Positions 1 through 6,532 of a stretch of DNA of 15,804 nucleotides are shown in pieces. A program made the position numbers and the translations under genes. The DNA is taken from contig JAEZHY010000004.1 of NCBI GenBank assembly GCA_023416335.1, forward strand, positions 1-15,804, in the 5' to 3' direction. The notes below the pieces were generated by a model. The model was not told the origin of the DNA and made no database searches. It saw only the letters and a list, made by a program, of their open reading frames with translations. Numbering within the stretch: the stretch's first letter is position 1; each line of letters opens with the position of its first letter. This DNA comes from Pseudomonadota bacterium. GTDB taxonomy: Bacteria; Desulfobacterota; Syntrophobacteria; Syntrophobacterales; Syntrophobacteraceae.

Positions 1-1
1 G

Positions 2-502
2 TATAAGGAACGCCGGGTCTTCGTAGATAGTCTGCGGCACCTGGAACCCCAGGGGAGAATGACGATTGCCCTGGATCAACCTTCCAAACTGAAAGGCACA
101 TCTTCCGATCTTGAACTGGAGGATTCCGACACACTCAATATTCCGGCCTGCCCGAACACGGTCCAGGTAGTAGGGGCCGTCATGAACATGGGCAGCTTCG
201 TTTACGAACCCCAGAAAGATTATGGATACTACATTGGCAAGTCCGGAGGCTTCCAAAAGACGGCCGACAAGAAGCGTGTTTTCATAGTCAAAGCTGACGG
301 CTCGGCCGTTAGCCCGCAAAACGGCGGCTTCCACTGGAACGATTCCGATCACGCCTGGCGGTCGGGCCAACGTGGCAATATGGAACCCGGGGACGTGGTT
401 GTTGTCCCGGATGAACTGGCAAAGTACCAATGGATGGACGGAGCGAAAGGTTTTTCGCAAATTATCCTGCCGTTTGCCGTGCTGGGCAGGCTCTTCTTCT
501 AG
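2..502 (+). CDS. Polysaccharide export protein with SLBB domain, 3' part (5' end outside window)
   Basis: The reading frame is open from the first bases, so this is the C-terminal part (about 166 residues) of a longer protein. The ATG at 59 lies inside the frame and has no convincing Shine-Dalgarno, so it is unlikely to be the true start. A run giving VQVVGAVMNMGSFVY, then a Tyr-rich helix, GKSGGFQKTADKKRVFIVKADGS and, near the end, MEPGDVVVVPD is the usual layout of a soluble ligand-binding beta-grasp (SLBB) repeat in Wza/KpsD-type export proteins. Such proteins form outer-membrane or periplasmic conduits for capsule or exopolysaccharide. The last 15 residues are hydrophobic. Upstream genes would be needed to say which polysaccharide system it serves. 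The SLBB call is fairly sure; the substrate is unknown. Confidence 0.8.
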   Translation, partial: YKERRVFVDSLRHLEPQGRMTIALDQPSKLKGTSSDLELEDSDTLNIPACPNTVQVVGAVMNMGSFVYEPQKDYGYYIGKSGGFQKTADKKRVFIVKADGSAVSPQNGGFHWNDSDHAWRSGQRGNMEPGDVVVVPDELAKYQWMDGAKGFSQIILPFAVLGRLFF

Positions 503-955
503 GGTGTGAATAGTGACCGTGAACTGTGAACAGTGATGAGTGAACTGAAAAAGGACTGTGGATAGAACGGACCACTCAATGGGGTACGGTCTCCCGACCG
601 TGCCGAAAGCGCTCCGGTCCAACCCGCTGGTTCCCAAGGTCCGGGGGCTGTTGCCCAAATCACGCGGCAGCCCCGAAAGGCTCGCAGAGTCCAGCCTCGT
701 CATTCCGACCCTTCTCTTCGATCAGGACAAGTTCACATCGGAATCCAGACTTTGGGGCGGATTAATAGTGAATTCAAGCCCTTAAAAACCCTGGAGCCCG
801 GCTTAAAAGCACTGCCGGGATGACGGGTTGGGGGGCTTAGTCGAAAAATGCCCGCTAAAGAAGCTCATCTCCATTTGGGCAACAGCCCCTCCTCCTTGGG
901 AACCCCCCGGTTTTGGAAACTCCGGCTTCCTCCCTTGCATCCCATACAAAAAATA
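503..955. other. Gene-poor spacer with decayed palindromic repeats
   Basis: No frame here reads like a protein: the short ORFs are Pro/Arg/Ser-rich and have no ribosome binding site. The first 45 bases carry irregular GTGAAC/AGTGA repeats (505-548). A palindrome with ATTCCGA (702-708) and TCGGAAT (738-744), flanked by GTC and CCAG, resembles the widespread GTCATTCC...GGAATCCAG class of intergenic repeats. The stretch around 580-605 resembles the head of the 300-bp repeat found at 5245-6505. Confidence 0.6.
791..850 (-). repeat. Inverted, decayed fragment of the 5245-6505 repeat family
   Basis: Read on the minus strand, this segment gives CATTTTTCGACTAAGCCCCC, then CAACCCGTCATCCCGGC, then GCCGGGCTCCAG. 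Each repeat unit at 5245-6149 carries the same series: CATTTTGC, then CCCCCCATCCCGTCATCCCGGC, then GCCGGGATCCAG. The paired half-sites are CCCGGC at 797-802 and GCCGGG at 814-819. It is therefore a diverged copy of the middle of that unit in the opposite orientation, more than 4 kb away. Confidence 0.65.
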
Positions 956-990
956 AAAAGGGATGCCTTCTCCTCGGCATCCTTTTTTGT
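956..990. terminator. Bidirectional rho-independent terminator
   Basis: A perfect 7-bp stem, GGATGCC (961-967) with GGCATCC (976-982), has an 8-base loop. It is followed by six T on the plus strand and preceded by an A-rich run (948-959) that gives a T-rich tail on the minus strand. The A/T runs also extend the stem. It lies about 460 bp after the export gene and 110 bp before the nucleotidyltransferase gene, so it separates the two transcription units. Confidence 0.8.
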
Positions 991-1045
991 TTTCCAAGTC
1001 CGTGCGATAATGCACCCCGTTGTTAATCCGCCGATTTGTTCATTC

Positions 1046-1073
1046 ATGCCGGCTGTAGCCTTCAAGCCGGCAT
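1046..1073. repeat. Perfect 9-bp inverted repeat in the leader of the nucleotidyltransferase gene
   Basis: ATGCCGGCT (1046-1054) and AGCCGGCAT (1065-1073) are perfect reverse complements around a 10-base loop. There is no T tract, so it is not a standard terminator. It ends 24 bases before the ATG at 1098 and could be an operator or a leader hairpin. No regulator can be named. Confidence 0.5.
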
Positions 1074-1097
1074 AATTCCGTTTCGAGGTTGCAGTAA

Positions 1098-2066
1098 ATG
1101 CGCGCAATGATCCTTGCAGCCGGTCTGGGGACTCGGCTCCTCCCGCTTACCAATTTTCGCCCCAAAGTCCTCTTCCCGCTCCGGGGCGTCACAATGCTCG
1201 ATTTCTGGATAGACCGCCTTTGCCGTTACGGCTTCGATCGGGCCGTGGTCAATGCCTTCCACCTCAAAGAGGAACTGGGACGGACTGTATCGGAAAAAAA
1301 GCAGCCCCTGGATGTGGAGGTTTTGTATGAGCCGGTCCTGCTCGGCACGGGCGGCGGAATCATAAACGCTCTGGATTCATTGGGGGATGAGCCTTTCGTC
1401 GTTATAAACGGGGATATCATCTGCGATGCCCCGCTTGATCTTCTTCTCCGGCAGCATGTGGAATCCGGCTCCGAGGTAAGCCTTCTTCTGCACGACTGGA
1501 GCGAATTCAATAACGTCGCTGTTGACGGGAACGGTTCTATTCTTGGATTCGGGAAGGACCTGGAAAAGCTTCGGCAGGGTGGCCTCGAATTTCGCAGGCT
1601 GGCGTTTACGGGAATCCATTTTATCACTCCATCGGCCATAAAGCCCTATTCTTCGAGCCCCGGAGAGATTCTCACTGTTTACCGTGGGCTCATTGCCGCC
1701 GGAAGACCGCCGAAAGCTTTATTCCATAACGGCCTTTTCTGGCGTGAGATGGGTTCGATCTCAAGCTACATGGCGCTTAACTCCGAACTCGCGGGACTGG
1801 CGCAGGAATTTATCCCGCCGCTTTGTACCGGCAGGGAGATCACCATCGACCCGGATGCTTCGGTCGCCGGCAACGCGAAATTAACAGGATCGGTAGTAGT
1901 CGGCCGAGGCGCGCGTATTGCGAAGAACGCGATTCTTGAAAACACCATTCTCTGGGAGGACGCGCAAATAGAGGAAGGGACACACCTGCGAAACTGCATC
2001 GTTTCCCGGGGCATGAGAATTTCGGGGTCTCATTCGGACAGAGTATTCGTACCGGAGGAAAAATAA
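1098..2066 (+). CDS. Sugar-phosphate nucleotidyltransferase with beta-helix tail, MurU-like
   Basis: A 322-residue enzyme that would join a sugar 1-phosphate to an NTP, giving a nucleotide sugar and pyrophosphate in the cytoplasm. The signature loop LAAGLGTRL lies at residues 6-14, with P22-K23 following. The metal-binding NGD motif has its Asp at residue 106. GTGGGI near residue 80 is the usual nucleotide-sugar-binding stretch. Residues about 250-310 show hexapeptide-like spacing (ASVAGNAKLTGSVVVGRGA), that is, a left-handed beta-helix. P. putida MurU is shorter and lacks this tail, so the protein also resembles bacterial mannose-1-phosphate guanylyltransferases. The start is supported by GAGG at 1085-1088 and by the canonical MxAMILAAG opening. 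The kinase gene begins 4 bases downstream, which suggests kinase and nucleotidyltransferase act in sequence on one sugar. The fold is sure; the sugar (MurNAc or another) is inferred from the neighbour. Confidence 0.88.
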   Translation: MRAMILAAGLGTRLLPLTNFRPKVLFPLRGVTMLDFWIDRLCRYGFDRAVVNAFHLKEELGRTVSEKKQPLDVEVLYEPVLLGTGGGIINALDSLGDEPFVVINGDIICDAPLDLLLRQHVESGSEVSLLLHDWSEFNNVAVDGNGSILGFGKDLEKLRQGGLEFRRLAFTGIHFITPSAIKPYSSSPGEILTVYRGLIAAGRPPKALFHNGLFWREMGSISSYMALNSELAGLAQEFIPPLCTGREITIDPDASVAGNAKLTGSVVVGRGARIAKNAILENTILWEDAQIEEGTHLRNCIVSRGMRISGSHSDRVFVPEEK

Positions 2067-2070
2067 GGCA

Positions 2071-3114
2071 ATGGAGAACCCGGATATGCAATGCCTGCTC
2101 GAAAAGGCAGCGGAAATCTCCGGAGAGCGGAGGGGAACTCTAAAGTTGATAACCCTTTGCGGCGACGGATCAGACCGGAGGTTTTTCAGGATCCGAGGGG
2201 AAAAATCTTCGTTTGTTGCACTTATCTCGCCCCGCAAGAAAGAAGGCATCGATGAGAACGATTCATACCTGCGCATCGGCAAGCACTTATATGCCAGGCA
2301 GGTGTGTGTGCCGAGGATATTATATTCCGATGCCGAAGCGGGCCGGTTCCTGCTCGAAGATGCCGGCGACCTGCATCTGCAGAGGTTCGTTCAGTCACAT
2401 CGTTGGAACATGCCCGCCATATACATTCGGGTGATCGGAATGCTTGCCGGATTGCACCGGAAGGCTGCAGACGGTTTTTCACCGACTTTTTGCTTCGATA
2501 CCTCCATCTACGATGCTCCTTTCATTTATGAAAGAGAGCTGGAGTACTTCCGGAAAGCCTTCCTGAATGGTTATCTCGGGCTCGAGTTGGCCGGCGAGGA
2601 CCTGCTGCCCGATTTCGAGAACATTGCCGAGGCAGCTGGCGTGAGTTCCGGACAGTACGTGTTCCATCGTGATTTTCAAAGCCGCAACATCATGGTGCGT
2701 GAAAACAGGCTATGGCTCATCGACTTCCAGGGGATGCGGTTCGGGCCCCCCGAATACGATCTTGCCTCCCTTCTTGTGGACCCTTATGTTTCAATTCCAC
2801 CCGGGACACAGCGGGAACTCGCCGATGCATACTGGGTTGCGTCGAGGAAATTCCTGAAATGCACTCGGGGAGAGTTTTTGCGCAGATATAATGCGGTGAG
2901 GCTTTGCAGGAATTTGCAGATCCTTGGCGCATTCGGTTTTCTTGGAGTTGTTAAGGGAAAGAAAACCTTTCTCCAGTACATTCCCGGTGCATGGAAAGAA
3001 CTGGTGCGGCACCTTCGCGAAAACAACGCGCATCGGTATCCGCGCCTGCAAAAGATTGTCGATGCCGTTCAAAAAGCCGGCATTGTTGCCCGGCGACTGG
3101 ATGAATTAAGGTGA
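2071..3114 (+). CDS. APH-fold sugar kinase, AmgK-like
   Basis: This is a 347-residue phosphotransferase of the aminoglycoside phosphotransferase fold. HRDFQSRNIM at residues 199-208 is the catalytic loop (D201 base, N206 metal ligand). IDFQGMRFGPPEYDLASLL follows, with the metal-binding Asp at 218. The N-terminal GDGSDRRFFRI resembles the nucleotide-binding start of AmgK proteins. AmgK phosphorylates the anomeric carbon of MurNAc/GlcNAc, and its partner MurU makes UDP-MurNAc, bypassing de novo synthesis. The four-base gap to the upstream nucleotidyltransferase supports the same two-step logic here. GGAGG at 2054-2058 is 12 bases before the ATG, rather far; the ATG at 2086 is a possible alternative start. 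A terminator lies about 55 bases after the stop. The fold and active site are clear. The substrate is inferred. Confidence 0.85.
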   Translation: MENPDMQCLLEKAAEISGERRGTLKLITLCGDGSDRRFFRIRGEKSSFVALISPRKKEGIDENDSYLRIGKHLYARQVCVPRILYSDAEAGRFLLEDAGDLHLQRFVQSHRWNMPAIYIRVIGMLAGLHRKAADGFSPTFCFDTSIYDAPFIYERELEYFRKAFLNGYLGLELAGEDLLPDFENIAEAAGVSSGQYVFHRDFQSRNIMVRENRLWLIDFQGMRFGPPEYDLASLLVDPYVSIPPGTQRELADAYWVASRKFLKCTRGEFLRRYNAVRLCRNLQILGAFGFLGVVKGKKTFLQYIPGAWKELVRHLRENNAHRYPRLQKIVDAVQKAGIVARRLDELR

Positions 3115-3167
3115 CATATTCTGGCGTATCTGTTATATGAGGCGACTATCATTTTTATCATGAATCC

Positions 3168-3194
3168 AACCCGGCGTATTGTCGCGGGTTTTTT
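3168..3194 (+). terminator. Short rho-independent terminator after the kinase gene
   Basis: AACCCG (3168-3173) pairs with CGGGTT (3185-3190) and six T run from 3189 to 3194. It follows the kinase stop by about 55 bases. If the small gene at 3217 has its own promoter (a possible GTGACA at 3111-3116 and TATATG at 3134-3139, 17 apart), this hairpin would sit in its leader and could act as an attenuator. Confidence 0.6.
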
Positions 3195-3216
3195 AATTTA
3201 CGCAGAGGAGAAGGAC

Positions 3217-3357
3217 ATGGCTTCCAAAACTCAGAAGACGGAAACAATCAGAGCAAGAAAGCGTATACCCAATCAGATCAATACGAAGGTTGTGCATAAG
3301 CGTGTTCGCGAAAACCTTGACTTAATCGCAAAGCTCGAGAAGGAAGGCGGAAAGTAA
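3217..3357 (+). CDS. Small basic hypothetical protein (46 residues)
   Basis: The ATG at 3217 follows an excellent Shine-Dalgarno, GAGGAGAAGG (3205-3214). An upstream in-frame ATG at 3160 lies before and within the terminator hairpin and is not credible. The product begins MASKTQKTETIRARKR and is rich in Lys and Arg. Its second half (VVHKRVRENLDLIAKLEKEG) looks like an amphipathic helix. It has no signal peptide or membrane segment, so it is probably cytosolic. A role in nucleic-acid or ribosome binding would fit the charge, but nothing in the sequence proves it. I do not recognise the family. It is flanked by a terminator-like hairpin on each side, which suggests a transcription unit of its own. 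Confidence 0.6.
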   Translation: MASKTQKTETIRARKRIPNQINTKVVHKRVRENLDLIAKLEKEGGK

Positions 3358-3377
3358 AGTCCGCTCGAATCCCAGGC

Positions 3378-3413
3378 ATTGAATCACGTCTCACAATCGG
3401 GATGTGATTCAAT
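3378..3413. terminator. Perfect 10-bp inverted repeat after the small gene
   Basis: ATTGAATCAC (3378-3387) and GTGATTCAAT (3404-3413) are perfect reverse complements with a 16-base loop. It begins 21 bases after the stop of the 46-residue gene. A pyrimidine-rich tract (CCCCTTCCTTCTTTC) follows, but no true T run. It could be a terminator, an RNA-stabilising hairpin or a protein-binding site. Confidence 0.45.
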
Positions 3414-3509
3414 CCCCTTCCTTCTTTCGCAACCGGCCCCTCCGGCCCTCCGATTTGTCTCTCCAGACCTGCATCGCACGACACCAGGCCTTCATTATCT
3501 TTCAAGCAT

Positions 3510-3537
3510 TTGAAAAAACGGATGATTACCTTAGATT
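3510..3537 (+). promoter_or_regulatory. Possible sigma-70 promoter for the metallophosphoesterase gene
   Basis: TTGAAA (3510-3515, 5/6 match to the -35 consensus) and TAGATT (3532-3537, 4/6 match to -10) are 16 bases apart in a locally AT-rich stretch. Transcription would begin near 3544, about 40 bases before the ATG at 3585. Confidence 0.4.
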
Positions 3538-3584
3538 TTATCAGTTGAACCTGGTTGAACTGTAAAATCGGGAGGTTGGACCGG

Positions 3585-4355
3585 ATGAGCATATTGGCTG
3601 AATGCCATAAAAGTGTCTCCAAGGAAGTGGTGCGCATAGCGGCGATGAGCGATGTGCATTGCAAGCGGGATTCAAAACAAATCTTCAAGCCAGTCTTCTC
3701 GCAAATAGCGTCTGAGGCTGATATCCTGCTTGTTTGCGGAGATATCACTCATTTCGGTTTGCCTGAAGAGGCCTGCGTATTTCTGGAAGAAATTGCGCCG
3801 GCTTTGAACAAGATTCCGGTCCTTTGCGTGTTGGGCAACCACGACTACGAATCCGGAAAGCACAATGAGCTTTGGCGGATGCTTTCCGAAGCCGGAATCA
3901 TCATGTTCGACGGGAACAACTGGGAGATATACGGCGTTGGGTTTACGGGCGTCAAGGGATTCGGCGGAGGCTTCGACAACCGTTCTTTGCAGCCGTGGGG
4001 CGAGATATCCATCAAGAACTTCGTAAAAGAAGTTGTGTTGGAGGCAAACAAACTCGAAGCCGGGTTGTCGAAACTCGACCCGGGTCCGAGGATTGTTCTC
4101 CTCCATTATTCTCCTATTCGGGACACCGTAACGGGCGAACCTCCCGAGATCTTTCCCTTCCTCGGTTCGAGCCGTCTGGAGGAGCCGCTCAATCGCTATG
4201 CAGTGACGGCCGCGTTCCACGGGCACGCCCATAAAGGCTATTACAAAGGAAAAACGAGTGCGAACGTGCCAGTCTACAATGTTTCTGTAGCCACTTTGAA
4301 GCAGCATTTTCCCGACAAGCCCCCTTTCCTGATGCTCGAAGTGCCTGTAAAATAA
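3585..4355 (+). CDS. Calcineurin-like metallophosphoesterase
   Basis: A 256-residue phosphoesterase with the full set of two-metal motifs: SDVH (D23, H25), GDIT (D53), GNHD (N85, H86), the His of LLHYSP (H174) and GHAH (H214, H216). These coordinate the metal pair and attack phosphomono- or diesters. The natural substrate cannot be read from the sequence. The ATG at 3585 is chosen because GGGAGG (3570-3575) lies 9 bases before it; a TTG at 3555 in the same frame lacks such support. No signal peptide or membrane segment is visible, so the enzyme is probably cytosolic. The nucleotidyltransferase gene starts 11 bases after the stop, so the two are probably co-transcribed. Confidence 0.9.
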   Translation: MSILAECHKSVSKEVVRIAAMSDVHCKRDSKQIFKPVFSQIASEADILLVCGDITHFGLPEEACVFLEEIAPALNKIPVLCVLGNHDYESGKHNELWRMLSEAGIIMFDGNNWEIYGVGFTGVKGFGGGFDNRSLQPWGEISIKNFVKEVVLEANKLEAGLSKLDPGPRIVLLHYSPIRDTVTGEPPEIFPFLGSSRLEEPLNRYAVTAAFHGHAHKGYYKGKTSANVPVYNVSVATLKQHFPDKPPFLMLEVPVK

Positions 4356-4366
4356 CGAGATTACTA

Positions 4367-5236
4367 ATGAAATCAGATCTGAGCGCTGAAGTTGAGATCG
4401 AAGCAGAGGTTGGTAAGATGGAAAGTGAAGCAGTTGTAAAGAGGCTGGGGGAGGATCTGAAGCTTGAGTTCTACAAGCGCTCGCTGATGCTGTTGAAAGA
4501 ATCCAATATAGGCTTTCTTGTGGGTGGGGCTTATGCACTCTACCACTATACGGGCATTTTCAGAGACACGAAAGACCTGGACATCTTCATCATGCCCGGA
4601 GACTATCAACCCACCCTGGAAATCTTTGCCGCCGCCGGTTTCCAGACATCGCTCACGTTTACGCACTGGCTGGCGAAGGCTACCTGGAACGGGCACCTGG
4701 TCGACATCATCTTCAATTCAGGCAATGCGATCAGCGAAGTCGACAACCGCTGGTTTGAAAATTCCGTGGAGGCGGAAGTCTTCGGAATTCCAGTTCGGGT
4801 GATCCCTCCCGAGGAAATGATCTGGTCAAAAGGCTTCATCATGGAGCGGGAAAGATACGACGGAGCCGACGTCAGCCACGTGCTGCTCGCGTGCGGAAAA
4901 ACTTTGGACTGGAATCGACTCCTCGAAAGGTTCGGGCCGCACTGGCGAATTCTTCTGAACCACCTCGTCCTTTTTGGTTTTATCTATCCATCCGAACGCG
5001 CATTGATTCCCGCCTGGGTCATGCGCGAACTGATGTCTCGTCTCGATGGTGAACTGGAGCAGGGTTCAGATGAGCATATATGCCGGGGAACTCTCCTCTC
5101 GCGCTCACAATACAAACTGGATGTGGAAGAATGGGGATTCCGCGATGCGCGCCTCGCGCCATGCGGCAACATGACAAAGAAACAGATAAGGAAATGGGAC
5201 GATGGCGCGCTGATCGACGGTTGCGCGCGGTGTTGA
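4367..5236 (+). CDS. Nucleotidyltransferase-fold protein (MNT/Pol beta-like)
   Basis: A 289-residue protein with the nucleotidyltransferase core GGAYALYHYTGIFRDTKDLDIF. The Gly pair is at 53-54 and the metal-binding DxD is D70/D72. The region after it (HLVDIIFN) gives a third acidic residue. The C-terminal half is helical and unlike any domain I can name. Such proteins transfer a nucleotide to a protein, RNA or small molecule; the acceptor is unknown. The ATG at 4418, 8 bases after AGAGG (4405-4409), has better ribosome-binding support than the ATG at 4367. The extra 17 residues are acidic and not part of the fold, so the shorter start is a real possibility. It follows the metallophosphoesterase closely, a pairing that could install and remove one phosphoryl or nucleotidyl group (inference only). 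The repeat array begins within about 10 bases of the stop. Confidence 0.8.
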   Translation: MKSDLSAEVEIEAEVGKMESEAVVKRLGEDLKLEFYKRSLMLLKESNIGFLVGGAYALYHYTGIFRDTKDLDIFIMPGDYQPTLEIFAAAGFQTSLTFTHWLAKATWNGHLVDIIFNSGNAISEVDNRWFENSVEAEVFGIPVRVIPPEEMIWSKGFIMERERYDGADVSHVLLACGKTLDWNRLLERFGPHWRILLNHLVLFGFIYPSERALIPAWVMRELMSRLDGELEQGSDEHICRGTLLSRSQYKLDVEEWGFRDARLAPCGNMTKKQIRKWDDGALIDGCARC

Positions 5237-5634
5237 CCGGCCCTGACTACATTCTCCCGTTGAGTTAAGGCTCGGTCCCGACCTGTTGATGCGCGGTTCC
5301 CCGATCGTGCCGGCCACGGAACAGAGCAGGGTGGCCCGGGCAGCGTCTTTTTGCTGCCTGGGTCCGAAGGACAAGAGAGCTGTATAGTAGACGCCTGGAA
5401 TCGTCCTGCCTGTTATCCAACGGAGACCAAACCTTTTTACAGGACATTTTGCAGCCGAACCCCCCATCCCGTCACTCCCGGCGTTGTATTTGAGCCGGGA
5501 TCCAACGGAGGCGCCACGTCGCCGGTGCGGTTTGAACAAGAACTTTCATCACCGTTGAATTGAGAGACGGTTCCCTGACCTGGAGTTGATGCACGGATTC
5601 CCAACCGTCCCGGCCAGGGAACAGAGCAGGGTGG

Positions 5635-5662
5635 CCCAGGCAGCGTCTTTTTGCTGCCTGGG
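5635..5662. repeat. Hairpin inside the 300-bp unit (best copy)
   Basis: CCCAGGCAGC (5635-5644) and GCTGCCTGGG (5653-5662) form a perfect 10-bp stem with loop GTCTTTTT. A second small stem, GTCC-GAA-GGAC, overlaps its right edge. The same structure is present in copy 1 (5335-5362, one G-U pair), copy 3 (one mismatch) and copy 5 (9 bp). Pairing is thus largely kept while the flanks drift, which hints at function as DNA or RNA, for example as a bidirectional terminator between the convergent genes. Confidence 0.7.
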
Positions 5663-6238
5663 TCCGAAGGACAAGAAAGCGGCAGAGTAATCGCCTGGAG
5701 TTGCCCTGCCTGTATCCAACGGAGACCAAAGCTTTTACGGGACATTTTGCAACCGAGCCCCCCATCCCGTCATCCCGGCGTGTATTTGAGCCGGGATCCA
5801 GCGGAGCCGCCACGTCGTCGGCGCAGTTTGAATCAAGAACTTCCATCACCGTTGAATTGAGAGACGGTTCCCTAACCTGGAGTTGATGCACGGATTCCCA
5901 ACCGTCCCGGCCAGGGAACAGAGCAGGGTGGCCCAGGCAGCGTCTTTTGCTGGCTGGGTCCGAAGGACAAGAGGGCGGTAGAGTGCACGCCTGGAAACAT
6001 TCGGCCTGTTATCCAACGGAGGCTGCCAAAGCTTTTTAGGACATTTTGCGACCGCCCCCCCATCCCGTCATCCCGGCGTTGTATTTGAGCCGGGATCCAG
6101 CGGAGCCGCCACGTCGCCAGCGCGGTTTGAACCAATAACTTCCATCACCGTTGAGTTGAGGCTCGATTTTCCGGCCGTGCCGGCCAGAGAATCGTGAAAA
6201 TGCTGCTCAACTTGAAGAAAAGAACGGCAGCGGCGTAG

Positions 6239-6267
6239 GGTGGGCAGCCGGTTTTCGGCTGCCCACC
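6239..6267. repeat. Perfect 12-bp palindrome, GGTGGGCA family
   Basis: GGTGGGCAGCCG (6239-6250) and CGGCTGCCCACC (6256-6267) pair perfectly around loop GTTTT. It lies inside the broken fourth copy of the 300-bp repeat. The outer arms (GGTGGGCA and TGCCCACC) resemble the elements at 13661-13690 and 13971-14005, so it seems to be a short palindromic element that landed in the array. Confidence 0.7.
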
Positions 6268-6532
6268 GCCCGTCCGACCCGATATGCTCTGATCCGATGG
6301 GACGGACTACATTCTCCCGTTGAAATGAGGCATGGTTCCCGACCCGAGTTGAGGCACGGTTTCCCGACCGTGCCGGCCAGGGAACAGAGCAGGGTGGCCC
6401 AGGCAGGGTCTTTTTGCTGCCTGGGTCCGAAGGACAAGAGGGCGGCAGAGTACACCCGGGAATCGTTCGGACTGTTGCCGATGAGACCAAACCCTTTCTC
6501 GAATATCCGGGCGCCCAACGCAAAAGGCCGCA

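Larger units (their letters stand above)
5245..6505. repeat. Array of about 300-bp tandem repeats with internal hairpins
   Basis: Three nearly complete direct units start at GTTGAGTT or GTTGAATT: 5259-5553 (295 bp), 5554-5850 (297 bp) and 5851-6149 (299 bp). A fourth (6150-6298) keeps only the head and then diverges into a different palindrome. A fifth (about 6299-6505) repeats the left flank GACTACATTCTCCCGTTGA also found at 5245 and then stops in mid-unit. Each full unit has, in order, a variable head, GGAACAGAGCAGGGTGG, a strong hairpin with a T-rich loop, GGTCCGAAGGAC, CCAACGGAGAC or a variant, GGACATTTTGC, CCCCCCATCCCGTCA, a CCCGGC/GCCGGG palindrome, and GCCACGTCG. Single-base indels break every frame and the short ORFs inside are not conserved as proteins, so the array is not coding. 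It exactly fills the space between convergent genes. Confidence 0.9.

Noticed and set aside
505..548. Repeated GTGAA motifs that could be inverted cre-tags
   Set aside because: GTGAA is the complement of TTCAC, but the gaps between copies are 8, 2 and 9 bases, never 6. They look like simple low-complexity repeats.
5245..6505. Short ORFs in the repeat array (for example those reading LPGSEGQES) as a repeated peptide gene
   Set aside because: Frames shift between copies through single-base indels, there are no ribosome binding sites, and conservation follows the hairpins rather than codons.
5245..6505. CRISPR array
   Set aside because: Units are about 300 bp and similar throughout, with no short repeat/unique spacer pattern and no cas genes nearby.
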